Assembly: GCA_900068845.1 (NCBI GenBank)
Contig: CEFQ01000001.1
Location: 190,983 to 254,982, forward strand
Reading direction: 5' to 3'
Source: Enterobacter ludwigii
GTDB lineage: Bacteria > Pseudomonadota > Gammaproteobacteria > Enterobacterales > Enterobacteriaceae
DNA: 64,000 bases
Below are positions 33,956-45,300 of the stretch, one piece after another (within the stretch, counting starts at the first letter, position 1; every line of letters begins with the position of its first letter). The position numbers were made by a program, and so were the translations under genes. Under the pieces are notes generated by a model. The model was given only the letters and a program-made list of their open reading frames with translations. It was not told the origin of the DNA and did not search any database.

Positions 33956-36487
33956 ATGGAAATTTTAGACTTTACGGGTACCAAATATCTCGAACGCGCG
34001 GATACGCGCCCTACCTTCGGCGGCACCGCCGCCAGTGAAATTGGTAAAACCGGCTCCGTCGCGCTGATTCAGTTCGGCGGCCAGAACTACACCGTGAATA
34101 TCGGTATGGACGGCAAGTTCAGCTGGACCTCGCCGGTTGACGTCGCCGACGGTGAATACAGCCTGTCGATCATCATCCAGGATCGCGCCGGCAACCAGTC
34201 GTCACCGATCCTGCGCACCGCCATCATCGACACCACGCCGCCGGAAGCGCCAAAACTGCTGAAGCTTACCGACAACGTCGGCGATATTCAGGGCAGCTTT
34301 GATGAAAGCAAACCGACCGATGACAAAACCCCGACGCTGACCGGTATTGCGCAGAAAGGCGCGACCGTGTTCCTTAAAGACGAAGCGGGCAGCGTGATTG
34401 GCAGCGCGGTGGCGGATAAAGAGAGCGGCGTGTGGGTGATCACCCCAGTCACCGAACTGAGCGACGGCACCAATAACCTGACGCTGAGCACCCAGGAACT
34501 GTTTGCTGGCGAGACGCGCGTCAGCGCTGAATCACCGCTGGTGATCACTGTGGCACCGGATGCCGACAACGGCGGAGAACTGCCGCCGAACACCATTATC
34601 ATCACCAACGCCTGGGATGATGCAGGAGAAAACACCGGCATTCTGAACAACGGCGCGCTGACCGATGATGCGCAGCCGGAACTGCGCGGCTTTGCTTCCG
34701 CTGGCAGCACGGTGGTGATTTATTTCCGTGAAGTCGGCAGCGATGCCTGGGCAGGCAGCGCCACCGCCACGCTGAGCGGCCAGCAGTGGAGCTGGACACC
34801 TTCTGAAGCACTGCAGGCCGGCTACTATGAGTTCCAGGCCAGCATTGGTGATTACACCTCCGCGCTGTTCAGCCTGGAAATCGCCAGCCCGGACGATGCC
34901 GCGCGCCTGACGCGTATCGAATCCGCCTACGATAACTTCGGTAATGACGTCGGCTCGCTGGGCGACGGTGCCTATACCGATGACACCACGCCAACCCTGC
35001 GCGGGCGCGCTGAAGCCAACAGCCAGATTGTATTGCGTTATACCATGCTGGAGGGCGTAAGCGGTTCTGTGACGGTGGATGTTGACAACAGAGGAAACTG
35101 GAGCTGGACTCCAGATTCGGAACTGGAGATAGGTGACTGGATATTTGAGGTTCAAGCCTCTGATAAAGCAACCTGGAGTAAATCATTTAGTCTGCATATC
35201 AGTGGAGCAGAAGGACTCTTACCCGTCATTGATTATGTTTATGACGATTATGGTTACAGTGTCGGTAAACGCGTTAATGGTTCCACTACCGATGATGCAA
35301 AACCTACAGTGCATGGACATGGTGAAGCCAATAGCGAAATCATCTTAAGTTACCAAATCGCGGAAGGAACACCTGCTTCAGTTAGCGTACGCGTAGATGA
35401 AAATGGTAAATGGCAATGGACGCCTTCAGAAAAACTTCAGGATGGAAAGTGGACATTTGAAATTCAAAATTCGCAAGGTGCTAAAAATAATAGTTTTGAA
35501 TTGACCATTAATACCGAGTTATCAGGCGGCACGGAGTCCTATTTAGACTTTAGAGATGTTGCTAACAAGAACTATGACAATGGGCTTATTTTCAATATTG
35601 GTCGTTTTAAGGGTAATTGGCATGATTTTCTATCCATTTATAAATTATCTGAAAATGAACAGGGACTTACAATAACAGGAAAAAAAGGTGGCACTGCTCA
35701 CGTAGATTTGGAGTTAAGTTACAAAGCGACTACAGCTGTTTTTTTACTTGGTGCTTACAGTCCAACATCCAATGGACACATTAATGCATTTGATGAAGAC
35801 AACAATTTAATCGCACGGATACCTTATACTTACTCTAAAACGAGTGAGTATCATGTTATTAAAACCCAGACACCATTTACAAAATTACAATTTATCGCTC
35901 TTGAAGGTACGAGAGTATATTTATTTGACATTGAACTTAAACTCACCGGAGAACCTAATCCTAACGCCACTTGGCTGAATACATCTGAAGTTAATCATGA
36001 TGAAAGCATTAATTCCACCCTGCATATGATTGACGCTAACGACGACGATTCAGGCTACGAATTAACTCAAACCCAATCCGACAATTCAGCGGAAAATAAC
36101 AGCGCCACAACGCAAACCGACACCTTAACGCTGCTCGGTAAAGATCAACTTATCGATCTCAGCGTGGATAACGCGAAGTTTGAGGAAGTGAAAATTGTTG
36201 ATCTCACCGGCAAAGGCGATAACACGCTGAAACTCGATCTCAGCGCCCTGCTCGCCCACGGCGAACAGGATCTGCTGATCGAAGATGGCAAAACCCAACT
36301 TGTCGTCAAAGGCGACGCCGGCGACGTAGTGCAGCTCAAAGATATCCTGCCGGAAGGCAGCGACCTCAGCGAGTGGCAGCATCAGGACGGCACTGTCACC
36401 GTCGCGGGCGTCGAGTATCAGGTTTACAGCCACGGCGATGACGCGGAACTGCTGGTGCAGCAAGGCGTGAAAACCGAACTGATTTAA
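33956..36487 (+). CDS. Array gene 1: Ig-like repeat protein with T1SS-adhesin-type C-terminus
   Basis: 843 aa, no Sec signal peptide. The N-terminal beta domain (1-98; MEILDFTGTKYLERADTRPT, ending IIDTTPPEAP) is nearly identical in all five paralogues. Four Ig-like domains of about 100 residues follow (about 99-515), each with a [T]DD-x-PTLxGxA strand, a central VVIYYR/VVLRY strand and WSWTP. A variable AT-richer segment (about 525-680; INAFDEDNNLIARIPY ... VYLFDIELKL) looks like a ligand-binding beta-sandwich. The C-terminal part (about 690-843) resembles that of BapA-type type I secreted adhesins: KLDLSALLAHGEQDLLIEDG, VVKGDAGDVVQLKDILPEGS, ending LLVQQGVKTELI. AGGAAG precedes ATG by 8 nt. 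Secretion by a T1SS encoded elsewhere is inferred. Confidence 0.8.
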   Translation: MEILDFTGTKYLERADTRPTFGGTAASEIGKTGSVALIQFGGQNYTVNIGMDGKFSWTSPVDVADGEYSLSIIIQDRAGNQSSPILRTAIIDTTPPEAPKLLKLTDNVGDIQGSFDESKPTDDKTPTLTGIAQKGATVFLKDEAGSVIGSAVADKESGVWVITPVTELSDGTNNLTLSTQELFAGETRVSAESPLVITVAPDADNGGELPPNTIIITNAWDDAGENTGILNNGALTDDAQPELRGFASAGSTVVIYFREVGSDAWAGSATATLSGQQWSWTPSEALQAGYYEFQASIGDYTSALFSLEIASPDDAARLTRIESAYDNFGNDVGSLGDGAYTDDTTPTLRGRAEANSQIVLRYTMLEGVSGSVTVDVDNRGNWSWTPDSELEIGDWIFEVQASDKATWSKSFSLHISGAEGLLPVIDYVYDDYGYSVGKRVNGSTTDDAKPTVHGHGEANSEIILSYQIAEGTPASVSVRVDENGKWQWTPSEKLQDGKWTFEIQNSQGAKNNSFELTINTELSGGTESYLDFRDVANKNYDNGLIFNIGRFKGNWHDFLSIYKLSENEQGLTITGKKGGTAHVDLELSYKATTAVFLLGAYSPTSNGHINAFDEDNNLIARIPYTYSKTSEYHVIKTQTPFTKLQFIALEGTRVYLFDIELKLTGEPNPNATWLNTSEVNHDESINSTLHMIDANDDDSGYELTQTQSDNSAENNSATTQTDTLTLLGKDQLIDLSVDNAKFEEVKIVDLTGKGDNTLKLDLSALLAHGEQDLLIEDGKTQLVVKGDAGDVVQLKDILPEGSDLSEWQHQDGTVTVAGVEYQVYSHGDDAELLVQQGVKTELI

Positions 36488-36525
36488 TCCTCTCCCTCTG
36501 CTGGCATCCTGCCAACCGAGACAAA

Positions 36526-36560
36526 GGGTGCGTGAACATGAAGGTCACGCACTCTTTTTT
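36526..36560 (+). terminator. Terminator of array gene 1
   Basis: gtgcgtga (36528-36535) pairs with tcacgcac (36545-36552), with two further closing pairs and six T. 38 nt after the stop codon. Confidence 0.9.
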
Positions 36561-36615
36561 ATTGAATATCAACTATCACTCCTCATTTTTTCCTCCGTCA
36601 TTGCGCTACCTGCTT

Positions 36616-36712
36616 ACAGACGTTTCTGGTAATTCCCGACTAACACCTTCCACTAACCTTCACTGGCATTTTTCCTTCCCTAAAAGCGGCTGCCGCTATG
36701 CGACGCTTTTTT
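36616..36712 (+). promoter_or_regulatory. Conserved leader 2 with terminator-like hairpin (class B)
   Basis: ACAGACGTTTCTGGTAAT (36616-36633), then aaaagcg (36682-36688) pairing with cgctttt (36704-36710) and a T-run ending at 36712. The ATG is 42 nt downstream. Hairpin sequence shared with leader 3, not with leaders 1 and 4. Confidence 0.72.
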
Positions 36713-36753
36713 CTCTAACCGGCACCTTCCGATAACACAGGAAGCAACACACT

Positions 36754-39270
36754 ATGGAACTTTTAAACTTTACGGGTACACGCTATCTCGAACGCGCGGA
36801 TTCGCGCCCCACCTTCGGCGGCACCGCCGCCAGTGAAATTGGTAAAACCGGCTCCATCGCGCTGATTCAGTTCGGCGGCCAGAACTACACCGTGCAAATT
36901 GGTCTGGACGGCAAGTTCAGCTGGACCTCGCCGGTTGACGTTCCCGACGGTGAATACAGCCTGTCGATCATCATCAAGGACCGTGCCGGCAACCAGTCGG
37001 CACCGATCTTGCGCACCGCCATCATCGACACCACGCCGCCGGAAGCACCAACGCTGCTCAGCTTGTATGACGATCAGGGCGAGAAGAAAGCCTTCCTGCC
37101 AGGCGATACCACCGATGACAAAACGCCAACCTTGACCGGCCTTGCACAGAAAGGTAGTACCGTATTTTTGAAAAACGGTGATGAAATTATCGGCAGCGTG
37201 GTCGCGGACAAAGTCACCGGCGAATGGGTAATAACCCCTGCCATCGAACTGAATGACGGCATCAATAACCTAACACTGAGCACTCAGGAAGTATTTGACG
37301 GCAAGACGCGCGTCAGCGCTGAATCACCGCTGATCATCAACGTGGCGCCGGACGGGGATAATGGCGGCGAACTGCCGCCGAATATCGTTACCATCAACTA
37401 TGCCATTGATAACCAAGGTGTTAACACAGGTGTGATTAGCAGTGGCGCACTGACCGATGACGATACGCCGGAATTACGCGGTGCGGTATCAGCCAGCAGC
37501 AACGTGGTGGTTTATTATCGCCTCGCCGGCAATGACGTGTGGGCCGGTAGCGCTGTCGCCACGATTGAGGGTCAGAACTGGCGCTGGACACCACCTTCAG
37601 CGCTGGCAAGCGGCAGCTATGAATTCCAGGCCAGCACCGGTGATTTTTCTTCTGCTCCCTTTATTCTGCAAATTGCCAGCCCGCAAGATTTGATTGCCAA
37701 AACGACCGTTGATTACGCCATTGATAATGTCGGAGTAAATACCGGACTGCTGACAGATGGTGCCTGGACGGATGATGCGAATCCAGAACTACATGGTCGC
37801 GGCGAGGCCAACAGCACCGTATGGCTTTACTATCGCAATGATGCCGGTGCCTGGTCCGCGCTGGCGTCGGTAAAAGTGGGCGCAGATGGCAACTGGATTT
37901 ATACCACCGAACGTTTGCTAAGAGGTGAGTACGAATTTAAAGTGCTGCCCACTAACGATAGCGACATTGAGACAACGTCACTGCATGTAAAAGTGATTGC
38001 TGAAGGCAATAATGTGCCTGAGATACTCTATGCCGACGATAATGTAGGTGGCTATCGCGGACCGATTTTTTCAGGTGAAAAGACCGACGATAAAACGCCT
38101 GTAATTGTTGGTAAAGCGGAAGCCCACAGTATTATTTTTATTGAATATCAGACGGTTGGAGGTCAGTGGCAGAGCGGCTATTCCGCTCAAGCAGACAGCA
38201 GCGGCGTGTGGAGAATTAAAGACATTCCTGATCTAGCGGCAGGTCATTATCTCTTCCGAGCCAAGAGTTCCGATAGTAATGGTTACAGTAATGACTTTGG
38301 GCTGGAAGTATTAAGAAATGATGAAACGTCAACTATCATTGAAGACTTTAATCGGTTTAAAGGACATAACGTTGAGTCAGGTACAATATTTAATATTGGC
38401 AGAATAACAAGCGGCGACGACAGTGTATTACGTGTTTCCGGAACCAATCTAAATGTTGACTCAACAAATACGTATTACACCATTGACTTGAATTACGAGG
38501 CTTTATCGGTCTCCATGATTTTATATGATTATATTGGTTCAGGAAGAAATCAAGCAAGCATATTGGTATTTGATGCCAAAGATAGGCTACTTGAAAGAAG
38601 ATATATCGATATTAGCCAAAATGCCTATAATGACATATTCATACAGCCCGTGGTCCCCCTTACAAGAATCGTAATTTATAGCGGAAAACAGGCAATTAGA
38701 AGCATTGATAACATCAAGGTTGAATCAAATGGAGAAATCAATCCTAATGCAACCTGGCTGAATGATAAATCCAATGAAGATAATAGCAACATTAATTCGA
38801 CCCTTCATATGATTGACGTGAATGACGAAGACTCAAGCTACAAATTGACCCGAACCCAATCCGACAAAACAGCGGACAATAACATCATTACAACTCAAAC
38901 CGACACCTTAACGTTGTTCGGTAAAGATCAGCTTATCGATCTCACCGTGGATAACGCGAAGTTTGAGCAAGTGAAAATTATTGACCTCACCGGCAAAGGG
39001 GATAATGCGCTTAAGCTCGATCTCAACGCCTTATTGCAACATGGCGAAAAAGATCTGTTTATTGAAGATGGCAAAACCCAGCTGATAGTCAAAGGCGACG
39101 CCGGCGACGTGGTGAAACTCAAAGACATCCTGCCGGAAGGCAGCGACATCAGCGAGTGGCAGCATCAGGAAGGTACTGTCACCGTCGCGGGCGTCGAGTA
39201 TCAGGTTTACAGCCACGGCGATGACGCGGAACTGCTGGTGCAGCAGGGCGTGAAAACCGAACTGATTTAA
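36754..39270 (+). CDS. Array gene 2: Ig-like repeat protein with T1SS-adhesin-type C-terminus
   Basis: 838 aa. Constant N-terminus (MELLNFTGTRYLERADSRPT), Ig-like domains at about 99-520, a variable segment at about 525-675 (IEDFNRFKGHNVESGTIFNI ... AIRSIDNIKV, whose IDN-IKV end is common in carbohydrate-binding beta-sandwich domains), and constant C-terminus. Domain 2 carries INNLTLSTQEVFDGKTRVSA and GGELPPN, shared with gene 1, so 1 and 2 are close relatives there; the variable segment is not alike. No signal peptide. Same predicted role as gene 1. Confidence 0.8.
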   Translation: MELLNFTGTRYLERADSRPTFGGTAASEIGKTGSIALIQFGGQNYTVQIGLDGKFSWTSPVDVPDGEYSLSIIIKDRAGNQSAPILRTAIIDTTPPEAPTLLSLYDDQGEKKAFLPGDTTDDKTPTLTGLAQKGSTVFLKNGDEIIGSVVADKVTGEWVITPAIELNDGINNLTLSTQEVFDGKTRVSAESPLIINVAPDGDNGGELPPNIVTINYAIDNQGVNTGVISSGALTDDDTPELRGAVSASSNVVVYYRLAGNDVWAGSAVATIEGQNWRWTPPSALASGSYEFQASTGDFSSAPFILQIASPQDLIAKTTVDYAIDNVGVNTGLLTDGAWTDDANPELHGRGEANSTVWLYYRNDAGAWSALASVKVGADGNWIYTTERLLRGEYEFKVLPTNDSDIETTSLHVKVIAEGNNVPEILYADDNVGGYRGPIFSGEKTDDKTPVIVGKAEAHSIIFIEYQTVGGQWQSGYSAQADSSGVWRIKDIPDLAAGHYLFRAKSSDSNGYSNDFGLEVLRNDETSTIIEDFNRFKGHNVESGTIFNIGRITSGDDSVLRVSGTNLNVDSTNTYYTIDLNYEALSVSMILYDYIGSGRNQASILVFDAKDRLLERRYIDISQNAYNDIFIQPVVPLTRIVIYSGKQAIRSIDNIKVESNGEINPNATWLNDKSNEDNSNINSTLHMIDVNDEDSSYKLTRTQSDKTADNNIITTQTDTLTLFGKDQLIDLTVDNAKFEQVKIIDLTGKGDNALKLDLNALLQHGEKDLFIEDGKTQLIVKGDAGDVVKLKDILPEGSDISEWQHQEGTVTVAGVEYQVYSHGDDAELLVQQGVKTELI

Positions 39271-39308
39271 TCCTCTTCCTCTGCTGGCATCCTGCCAACC
39301 GGGACAAA

Positions 39309-39344
39309 GGGTGTGTGAACATAAAGGTTCACGCACTCTTTTTT
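39309..39344 (+). terminator. Terminator of array gene 2
   Basis: gtgtgtgaac (39311-39320) pairs with gttcacgcac (39327-39336) through ten base pairs (one G-U), then tctttttt. 41 nt after the stop. Confidence 0.92.
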
Positions 39345-39398
39345 ATTGAATATCAATTAACAACCCTCTTTTCTCCTCCTCCACCGCGATACCTGCTT

Positions 39399-39496
39399 AC
39401 AGACGTTTCTCGTAATTCCCGTCTAACACCTTCCACTAACCTTCACTGGCATTTTTCTTTCCCTAAAAGCGGTTTCCGCTATGCGGACGCTTTTTT
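39399..39496 (+). promoter_or_regulatory. Conserved leader 3 with terminator-like hairpin (class B)
   Basis: ACAGACGTTTCTCGTAAT (39399-39416), then aaaagcg (39465-39471) pairing with cgctttt (39488-39494), T-run to 39496. ATG at 39539. Nearly the same as leader 2 over its whole length. Confidence 0.72.
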
Positions 39497-39538
39497 CCTC
39501 TCAATGGCAACTTCGGATAACACAGGAAACAACACATT

Positions 39539-42109
39539 ATGGAAATTTTAGACTTTACGGGTACACGCTACCTCGAACGCGCGGATGCGCGCCCTACCTT
39601 CGGCGGCACCGCCGCCAGTGAAATTGGCAAAACCGGCTCCGTCGCGCTGATTCAGTTCGGCGGCCAGAACTACACCGTAGAAATCGGTATGGACGGCAAG
39701 TTCAGCTGGACCTCGCCGGTTGACGTCGCCGACGGTGAATACAGCCTGTCGATCATCATCCAGGACCGCGCCGGCAACCAGTCGGCACCGATCCTGCGCA
39801 CCGCCATCATTGATACCACGCCGCCGGAAGCGCCAACACTGCTGAATCTGTATGACGATCAGGGTCATAAGAAAGCCTTCCTGCCGGGCGAAACCACTGA
39901 TGATAAGCGTCCAACTCTTACCGGCTCAGCCCAAAAAGGCAGCATTGTGATTCTGCGCGACGCAGAAGACACCATCATCGGCAGCGCAAAAACCGGGGCA
40001 GATGGTATCTGGAAGATGGATCCGAGCGTTGATCTCAAAGACGGAACCAATAATCTGACGCTGGAAGCGCAGGAAACCTTCGCCGGTGCAGAGCGCACCA
40101 GCGGTAAATCTCAGCCGTTCAGCATCATCATCGCCAGCGACGGCGTAGCTCCCGGCACCATCACCATTAATAACGCCTACGATGATGCAGGCGAAGCGAT
40201 GGGAACGCTGAGCGATGGCGCACTCACCAACGACACCACCCCAACCCTGAACGGCGATGTGTCTACCGGTGAATCCGTGGTTGTCTATTATCGCCTGGCA
40301 GGCAGCAATGTGTGGGCCGGTAGCGCCACTGCAACCATCAGCGGCGATAGCTGGAGCTGGACGCCTGACAGCGCACTGGGCAATGGGCTGTATGAGTTTC
40401 AGGCGAGCAGCGGTGACGTCAGCAGCGCCTTGTTCTCGCTGGATATCGCCTCAGCAGAGCAGATTCTTCAGCGCACGCGCATCGAATCGGCGCTGGATGA
40501 TTTTGGTCAGGATCGCGGGCCGCTGGCCGATGGCGCCATCACTGATGATGCTACGCCGACGCTGCTAGGCCGGGCCGAAGCCAACGGCCGCGTTGTAATA
40601 CGCTATTCTGTGCCAAATGGCGATATTGCCACCGTAGTGGTGGATGCCGACAGTGGCGGGAACTGGCGCTGGACACCTGAAAGTCAACTTGCGAGCGGTA
40701 TCTGGTCATTTGACGTTCAACCGCAGGGTGAATCGGCATGGAGCAAGGCATTTACGCTGCAGATCAGCGGCAGCGGAGAAAATGATTTCAAACCCGAAAT
40801 CAGCTACGCCTTTGATGATGTTGGTAGTTCCACTGGCGCACGCTATAACGGCGATACAACCGATGACACCACCCCAACGCTGCACGGTAAAGCACAGGCC
40901 AACAGCGTGGTGTATATTCAGGCAACGCAGGGTGCAGAAGTGCAGGTGTTTAGCGTGCAGACCGATGCGGCAAGCAACTGGCAGTGGACGCCACCGGCGG
41001 AATTAACCAAAGGCAGTTGGTCGTTCCAGGTGAGTAAAGGCGCAGGCGATGGCTGGGGTGAGGCGTTTAGATTAAATATTGGCAGCACCGGGAGTTATTC
41101 TGGTGAAGTGGACTTTGAAAATCCCCCACCGGGATTTGCATTCGATTATGTAGTGACTAATCCATTCGGAAACCGAACCTACATCTATAAAACTCATATA
41201 GAGGGTATCTCACTCGTTTATACCGATAATGAACGTGCTCCTAAAATTGGAAAGGTAGTTGGCGGTCCAACATCCTTTGGAAGTCATGCGTTAATATTAT
41301 GCGAACCATCTTTAACCAATAAAGTTAGTGACTTAACATTTGACTTGCATAATTATCTGACAAGCAGACAAACAATAAAAAGCTTTAGCTTTGAAGTTTA
41401 TAACCCATCATCCTCCACGCAAAAAATGTATTTAAATATGAAGGGTAACTTTATAGGCCTTTCTGAAGATAAAAATTTCACATTCGTGACCATAGGAGCA
41501 AAACAAACACGTATAATTACTGAAAAAGATTTCCCAAAAGGATTCCTTGACAAATCGACTCAGGAAATAACCATAGGAAGTAATAGCAGCAGTGAAGTTT
41601 GGATTGATAATTTCAAATATCAGATTGGCGACTTTGAAAAAAAAACCACTGTTGCCAGCGAAGATGACCAAAGCTTGCATTATTTAAACGGCGTTGACGA
41701 GCTGACCAACCTTTCCCTTATTGGCAACGAACAGCAAATCGATACGCTAATTATTAACGGCAAAGATCAGGTTATCGATTTAACCACGCTCGAGCATAAA
41801 CTCGAATCGGTTGAAGTTATCGATATTACTGGCAGCGGTGACAACACGTTGAAGCTGGATCTCAGCGCCCTGTTGCTGCACGGCGAAAAAGATCTGTTTA
41901 TCGCAGACGGCAAAACCCAACTAGTCGTCAAAGGCGATGCCGGCGACGTAGTGCAGCTCAAAGACATCCTGCCGGAAGGCAGTGACCTCAGCGAGTGGCA
42001 GCATCAGGAAGGCAGCGTTACCGTTGCAGGCGTCGAGTATCAGGTTTACAGCCACGGCGATGACGCGGAACTGTTGGTGCAGCAGGGCGTGAAAACCGAA
42101 CTGATTTAA
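39539..42109 (+). CDS. Array gene 3: Ig-like repeat protein with T1SS-adhesin-type C-terminus
   Basis: 856 aa. Constant N-terminus with TRYLERAD, as in gene 2. Ig-like domains at about 99-515, including DDATPTLLGRAEANGRVVIR. The variable segment (about 518-700; SGEVDFENPPPGFAFDYVVT ... SEVWIDNFKYQIGD) is unrelated at a glance to those of genes 1, 2 and 5 but is also lower in GC and ends in a WIDNFKY strand. The C-terminal block starts later (NGKDQVIDLTTLEHKLESVE) and joins the constant end at KLDLSALLLHGEKDLF. No signal peptide. Confidence 0.8.
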   Translation: MEILDFTGTRYLERADARPTFGGTAASEIGKTGSVALIQFGGQNYTVEIGMDGKFSWTSPVDVADGEYSLSIIIQDRAGNQSAPILRTAIIDTTPPEAPTLLNLYDDQGHKKAFLPGETTDDKRPTLTGSAQKGSIVILRDAEDTIIGSAKTGADGIWKMDPSVDLKDGTNNLTLEAQETFAGAERTSGKSQPFSIIIASDGVAPGTITINNAYDDAGEAMGTLSDGALTNDTTPTLNGDVSTGESVVVYYRLAGSNVWAGSATATISGDSWSWTPDSALGNGLYEFQASSGDVSSALFSLDIASAEQILQRTRIESALDDFGQDRGPLADGAITDDATPTLLGRAEANGRVVIRYSVPNGDIATVVVDADSGGNWRWTPESQLASGIWSFDVQPQGESAWSKAFTLQISGSGENDFKPEISYAFDDVGSSTGARYNGDTTDDTTPTLHGKAQANSVVYIQATQGAEVQVFSVQTDAASNWQWTPPAELTKGSWSFQVSKGAGDGWGEAFRLNIGSTGSYSGEVDFENPPPGFAFDYVVTNPFGNRTYIYKTHIEGISLVYTDNERAPKIGKVVGGPTSFGSHALILCEPSLTNKVSDLTFDLHNYLTSRQTIKSFSFEVYNPSSSTQKMYLNMKGNFIGLSEDKNFTFVTIGAKQTRIITEKDFPKGFLDKSTQEITIGSNSSSEVWIDNFKYQIGDFEKKTTVASEDDQSLHYLNGVDELTNLSLIGNEQQIDTLIINGKDQVIDLTTLEHKLESVEVIDITGSGDNTLKLDLSALLLHGEKDLFIADGKTQLVVKGDAGDVVQLKDILPEGSDLSEWQHQEGSVTVAGVEYQVYSHGDDAELLVQQGVKTELI

Positions 42110-42145
42110 TCGCGCTCGCCGCTGGTATTCTGCCAGCCTCTGACA

Positions 42146-42181
42146 AGGGTGTGCCAACCTGCGCGTTGCACACCCTTTTTT
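42146..42181 (+). terminator. Terminator of array gene 3
   Basis: gggtgtg-c-caac pairs with gttgcacaccc with one bulged C, followed by six T (agggtgtg begins at 42146). About 40 nt after the stop codon. Confidence 0.88.
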
Positions 42182-42233
42182 ATTGCTTGCACAACAAACT
42201 TCACACCCGCTTCCCGTATAGCGGCGGCCGCTT

Positions 42234-42336
42234 CCAGACGTTTCTCGTAATGGCTGACTTACGTCTTCCACTACTCTTCACTCGGAATTTTCTCACTACA
42301 AAAAAACAGGCTTCCGCAGCGCGGTTGCCTGTTTTT
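42234..42336 (+). promoter_or_regulatory. Conserved leader 4 with terminator-like hairpin (class A)
   Basis: CCAGACGTTTCTCGTAAT (42234-42251), then aaaacaggc (42303-42311) pairing with gcctgtttt (42327-42335). ATG at 42384. Nearly identical to leader 1, although the genes are 8 kb apart with two class B units between them. Confidence 0.75.
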
Positions 42337-42383
42337 AACTCCCCGACACGGCAATTTTTGACAACAACAGGAAGCACTACGCT

Positions 42384-45300
42384 ATGGAAATTTTAGACTT
42401 TACAGGTACCAAATATCTCGAACGCGCGGATTCGCGCCCCACCTTCGGCGGCACCGCCACCAGTGAAATTGGTAAAACCGGCTCCGTCGCGCTGATTCAG
42501 TTCGGCGGCCAGAACTACACCGTGGAAATTGGTCTGGACGGCAAGTTCAGCTGGACCTCGCCGGTTGACGTCGCCGACGGTGAATACAGCCTGTCGATCA
42601 TCATCCAGGACCGCGCCGGCAACCAGTCGTCACCGATCCTGCGCACCGCCATCATCGACACCACCCCGCCGGAAGCGCCAACGCTGCTCAATCTGTATGA
42701 CGACCACGGCGACCTGCAGGGCAGCTTTGACAGCGGAAAAATCACCGATGATGCGCGCCCGACCCTGACCGGTATTGCGCAGAAAGGCAGCGTGGTGATG
42801 CTGCTGAACAGCGACAATCAGGTTATTGGCAGCGCCCAGGCCGACAGCAAAACTGGCGTCTGGGTGCTAGAACCCGCGCAGGATTTACCCGACGGTGACA
42901 ATGCGCTGCACCTTGTGGCCAGCGAAGTTTTTGCTAACACTCCGCGTACCGGTTCGGATTCGGCCGTGTTCCACATCGTCGTCGGTCAGGACGGCCTGCC
43001 GCCCGGCAGCATCAGCATCAGCGACGCCTTTGACGATGCTGGCAGCGTAACCGGCACGCTCAGCGACGGCGCACTGACCGATGACGTCACGCCAACCCTC
43101 AACGGCACGGCCACTGCGGGCAGCACCGTGGTAATTTACTATCGCCTCGCGGGCTCGGATATTTGGGCCGGCAGCGCTACTGCCACGCTCACTGGTGAAA
43201 AATGGAGCTGGACGCCGGACGCCGCCCTAGCCGCCGGTCACTATGAGTTCCAGGCCCGCAATGCCGATAAAGCCTCAGCGCTGTTCACGCTGGAGATTGC
43301 TAACCAAGACGATATCCTGGCCCGTACCCGCATCGACAGCGTGTTCGACGACGTGGCCCCCAGCACCGGCCTGCTGGAAAGCGGTGCCCTCACCGACGAC
43401 AGTACGCCAGCCTTCCGCGGCAGCGCCGAAGCCAACAGCCAGATTACACTGCGCTATACCCTGGCAGGTGGCGAAAGCGCCACCCTGACGGTCAATGCCG
43501 ACAGCCGGGGCCAGTGGAACTGGACGCCGCAGCCGGCCCTCGCCGCAGGCAGCTGGATCTTTGAGGTTCAGGCGCAGGGACAGACAGCATGGAGCGACGC
43601 GTTCAGCCTGCAGATTGCAGCCGGCGGCGACAGCAGCCTCGATCCCGTCATTCTTTACGCAGACGATAACGCCGGAGCCGACACCGGCCAGCGCAATCAT
43701 GGTGACGTTACGGATGACACCACACCAACGCTGCACGGCCGTGCTGAAGCGAACAGTGTGGTTTACCTGCGCTACAGCAGCGCGGGCATGGATCCGCAGC
43801 TGATCAGCGTGACCGCTGATGCCGCCAGCAACTGGGCCTGGGAACCGCCGACCGACCTGGCAATCGGAGACTGGCTGTTTGAGGTTTCAGCCAGCGGCAC
43901 GTCCGACTGGCAGGCCTTTTCACTGTCAATCGCCCCGGACGTCTCCACCGACCCGCTGATTACCCACGTGTGGGATGACGTGGGCGTGACGGGTAACGTG
44001 CCGGAAAATGGCCGCACGAACGACACCCGTCCGACTGTGCACGGCACCGGCATTGCGGATAGCACCATCATTCTGAAATACACCCCGGCGAGCGGTGCAG
44101 CCGCTTCCGTTACGGTTAATGTCGGGGCAGACGGCAGCTGGGCGTGGACGCCTTCCGCTAACCTTAAAAAAGGCGGCTGGACGTTTGAGGTGTTTAAAAC
44201 AGGAGAGACTAGCGGCGACAGCTTCACACTGATCATTGATTCCACTTTTGATCGCAACGCGGTGATAACCAAGGCTTTCGATAACGTTGGATTTGAACAA
44301 CAGGATCTGATGAAAGGGGATACCACCGACGACACCCGACCGGAGCTGGTGGGCACCGGTCCTGCGGATACGGTGATTCAGCTGCGTTATCGCCTCGCCA
44401 GCGGTGAATATGCTCAAGCCAGCGTGACCACGGATGCCAGCGGCAACTGGCGCTGGACGCCAGACAGCGATTTAGCTACTGGCACCTGGACCTTTGAGGC
44501 GCAGAAAGCGGGACAGAGCGATTGGAGCAGTTTCTCACTCAAAATCGATCCGGAATCCGGCAATAACCCTACGATACTTTACGCAGAAGACAATTTTGGT
44601 AACGAAACTGGCGCTATTTATAGCGGGGATTCTACAGATGATAAAACCCCAACGTTTATCGGACAGGGTGAGCCCAACAGCATTATCGTTCTGAGATTGA
44701 AAAAAGCCAGCGCGGTAACTTATACGGTAAAAGTGGATGCAGACGGCACCTGGCGCTATTCCGACTTAGGTAATTTGTCAAACGGCGCTTACGAGCTTTC
44801 CGTAAGGAAAAACACTCAAGATTCAGCATGGAGTGATATTTTTAAATTAAAAATTGATGATGGTATCATTCCTCTTCCTTCCGCCCCATCATTTGTAATA
44901 TATGATGATTTCGGTCCTGTCAGTAATCATGCTATTGGTCATTATGGCTTCAGTGATGATTTTACCCCCACCCTAAAGGGAGATTCTGCGCCGCCTAATG
45001 GCATTGTTTATATTGAAGGCTTTTTAAAATATTCCCCATGGAATTCTTTAGGATCCGTCGTCGCGGATAGCAATGGTAAATGGGAGTTCAATCCTGGCAC
45101 TTTAAATAAATCGGGTCCATGGTGGTTCCGTGCGAATACTTTAGCTCCGGACGCCGAAGTCAAAAGTAAATGGACACCAGCTTACATCGTCAATATCCAT
45201 GCGCCAGGCGACCATTTTAAAGCAAAGATTACAAGTGTTTTAGGTGACAATGGAGAAGTGGTTGAAAACGGCTCAGTAGTAACAAACGAGATTTCAGTTA

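Noticed and set aside
36601..36640. The 18-nt leader motif read as a plain -35/-10 promoter
   Set aside because: CGTAAT resembles a -10, but no -35 at 16-18 nt is conserved among the five leaders; the motif is therefore reported as of unknown function.
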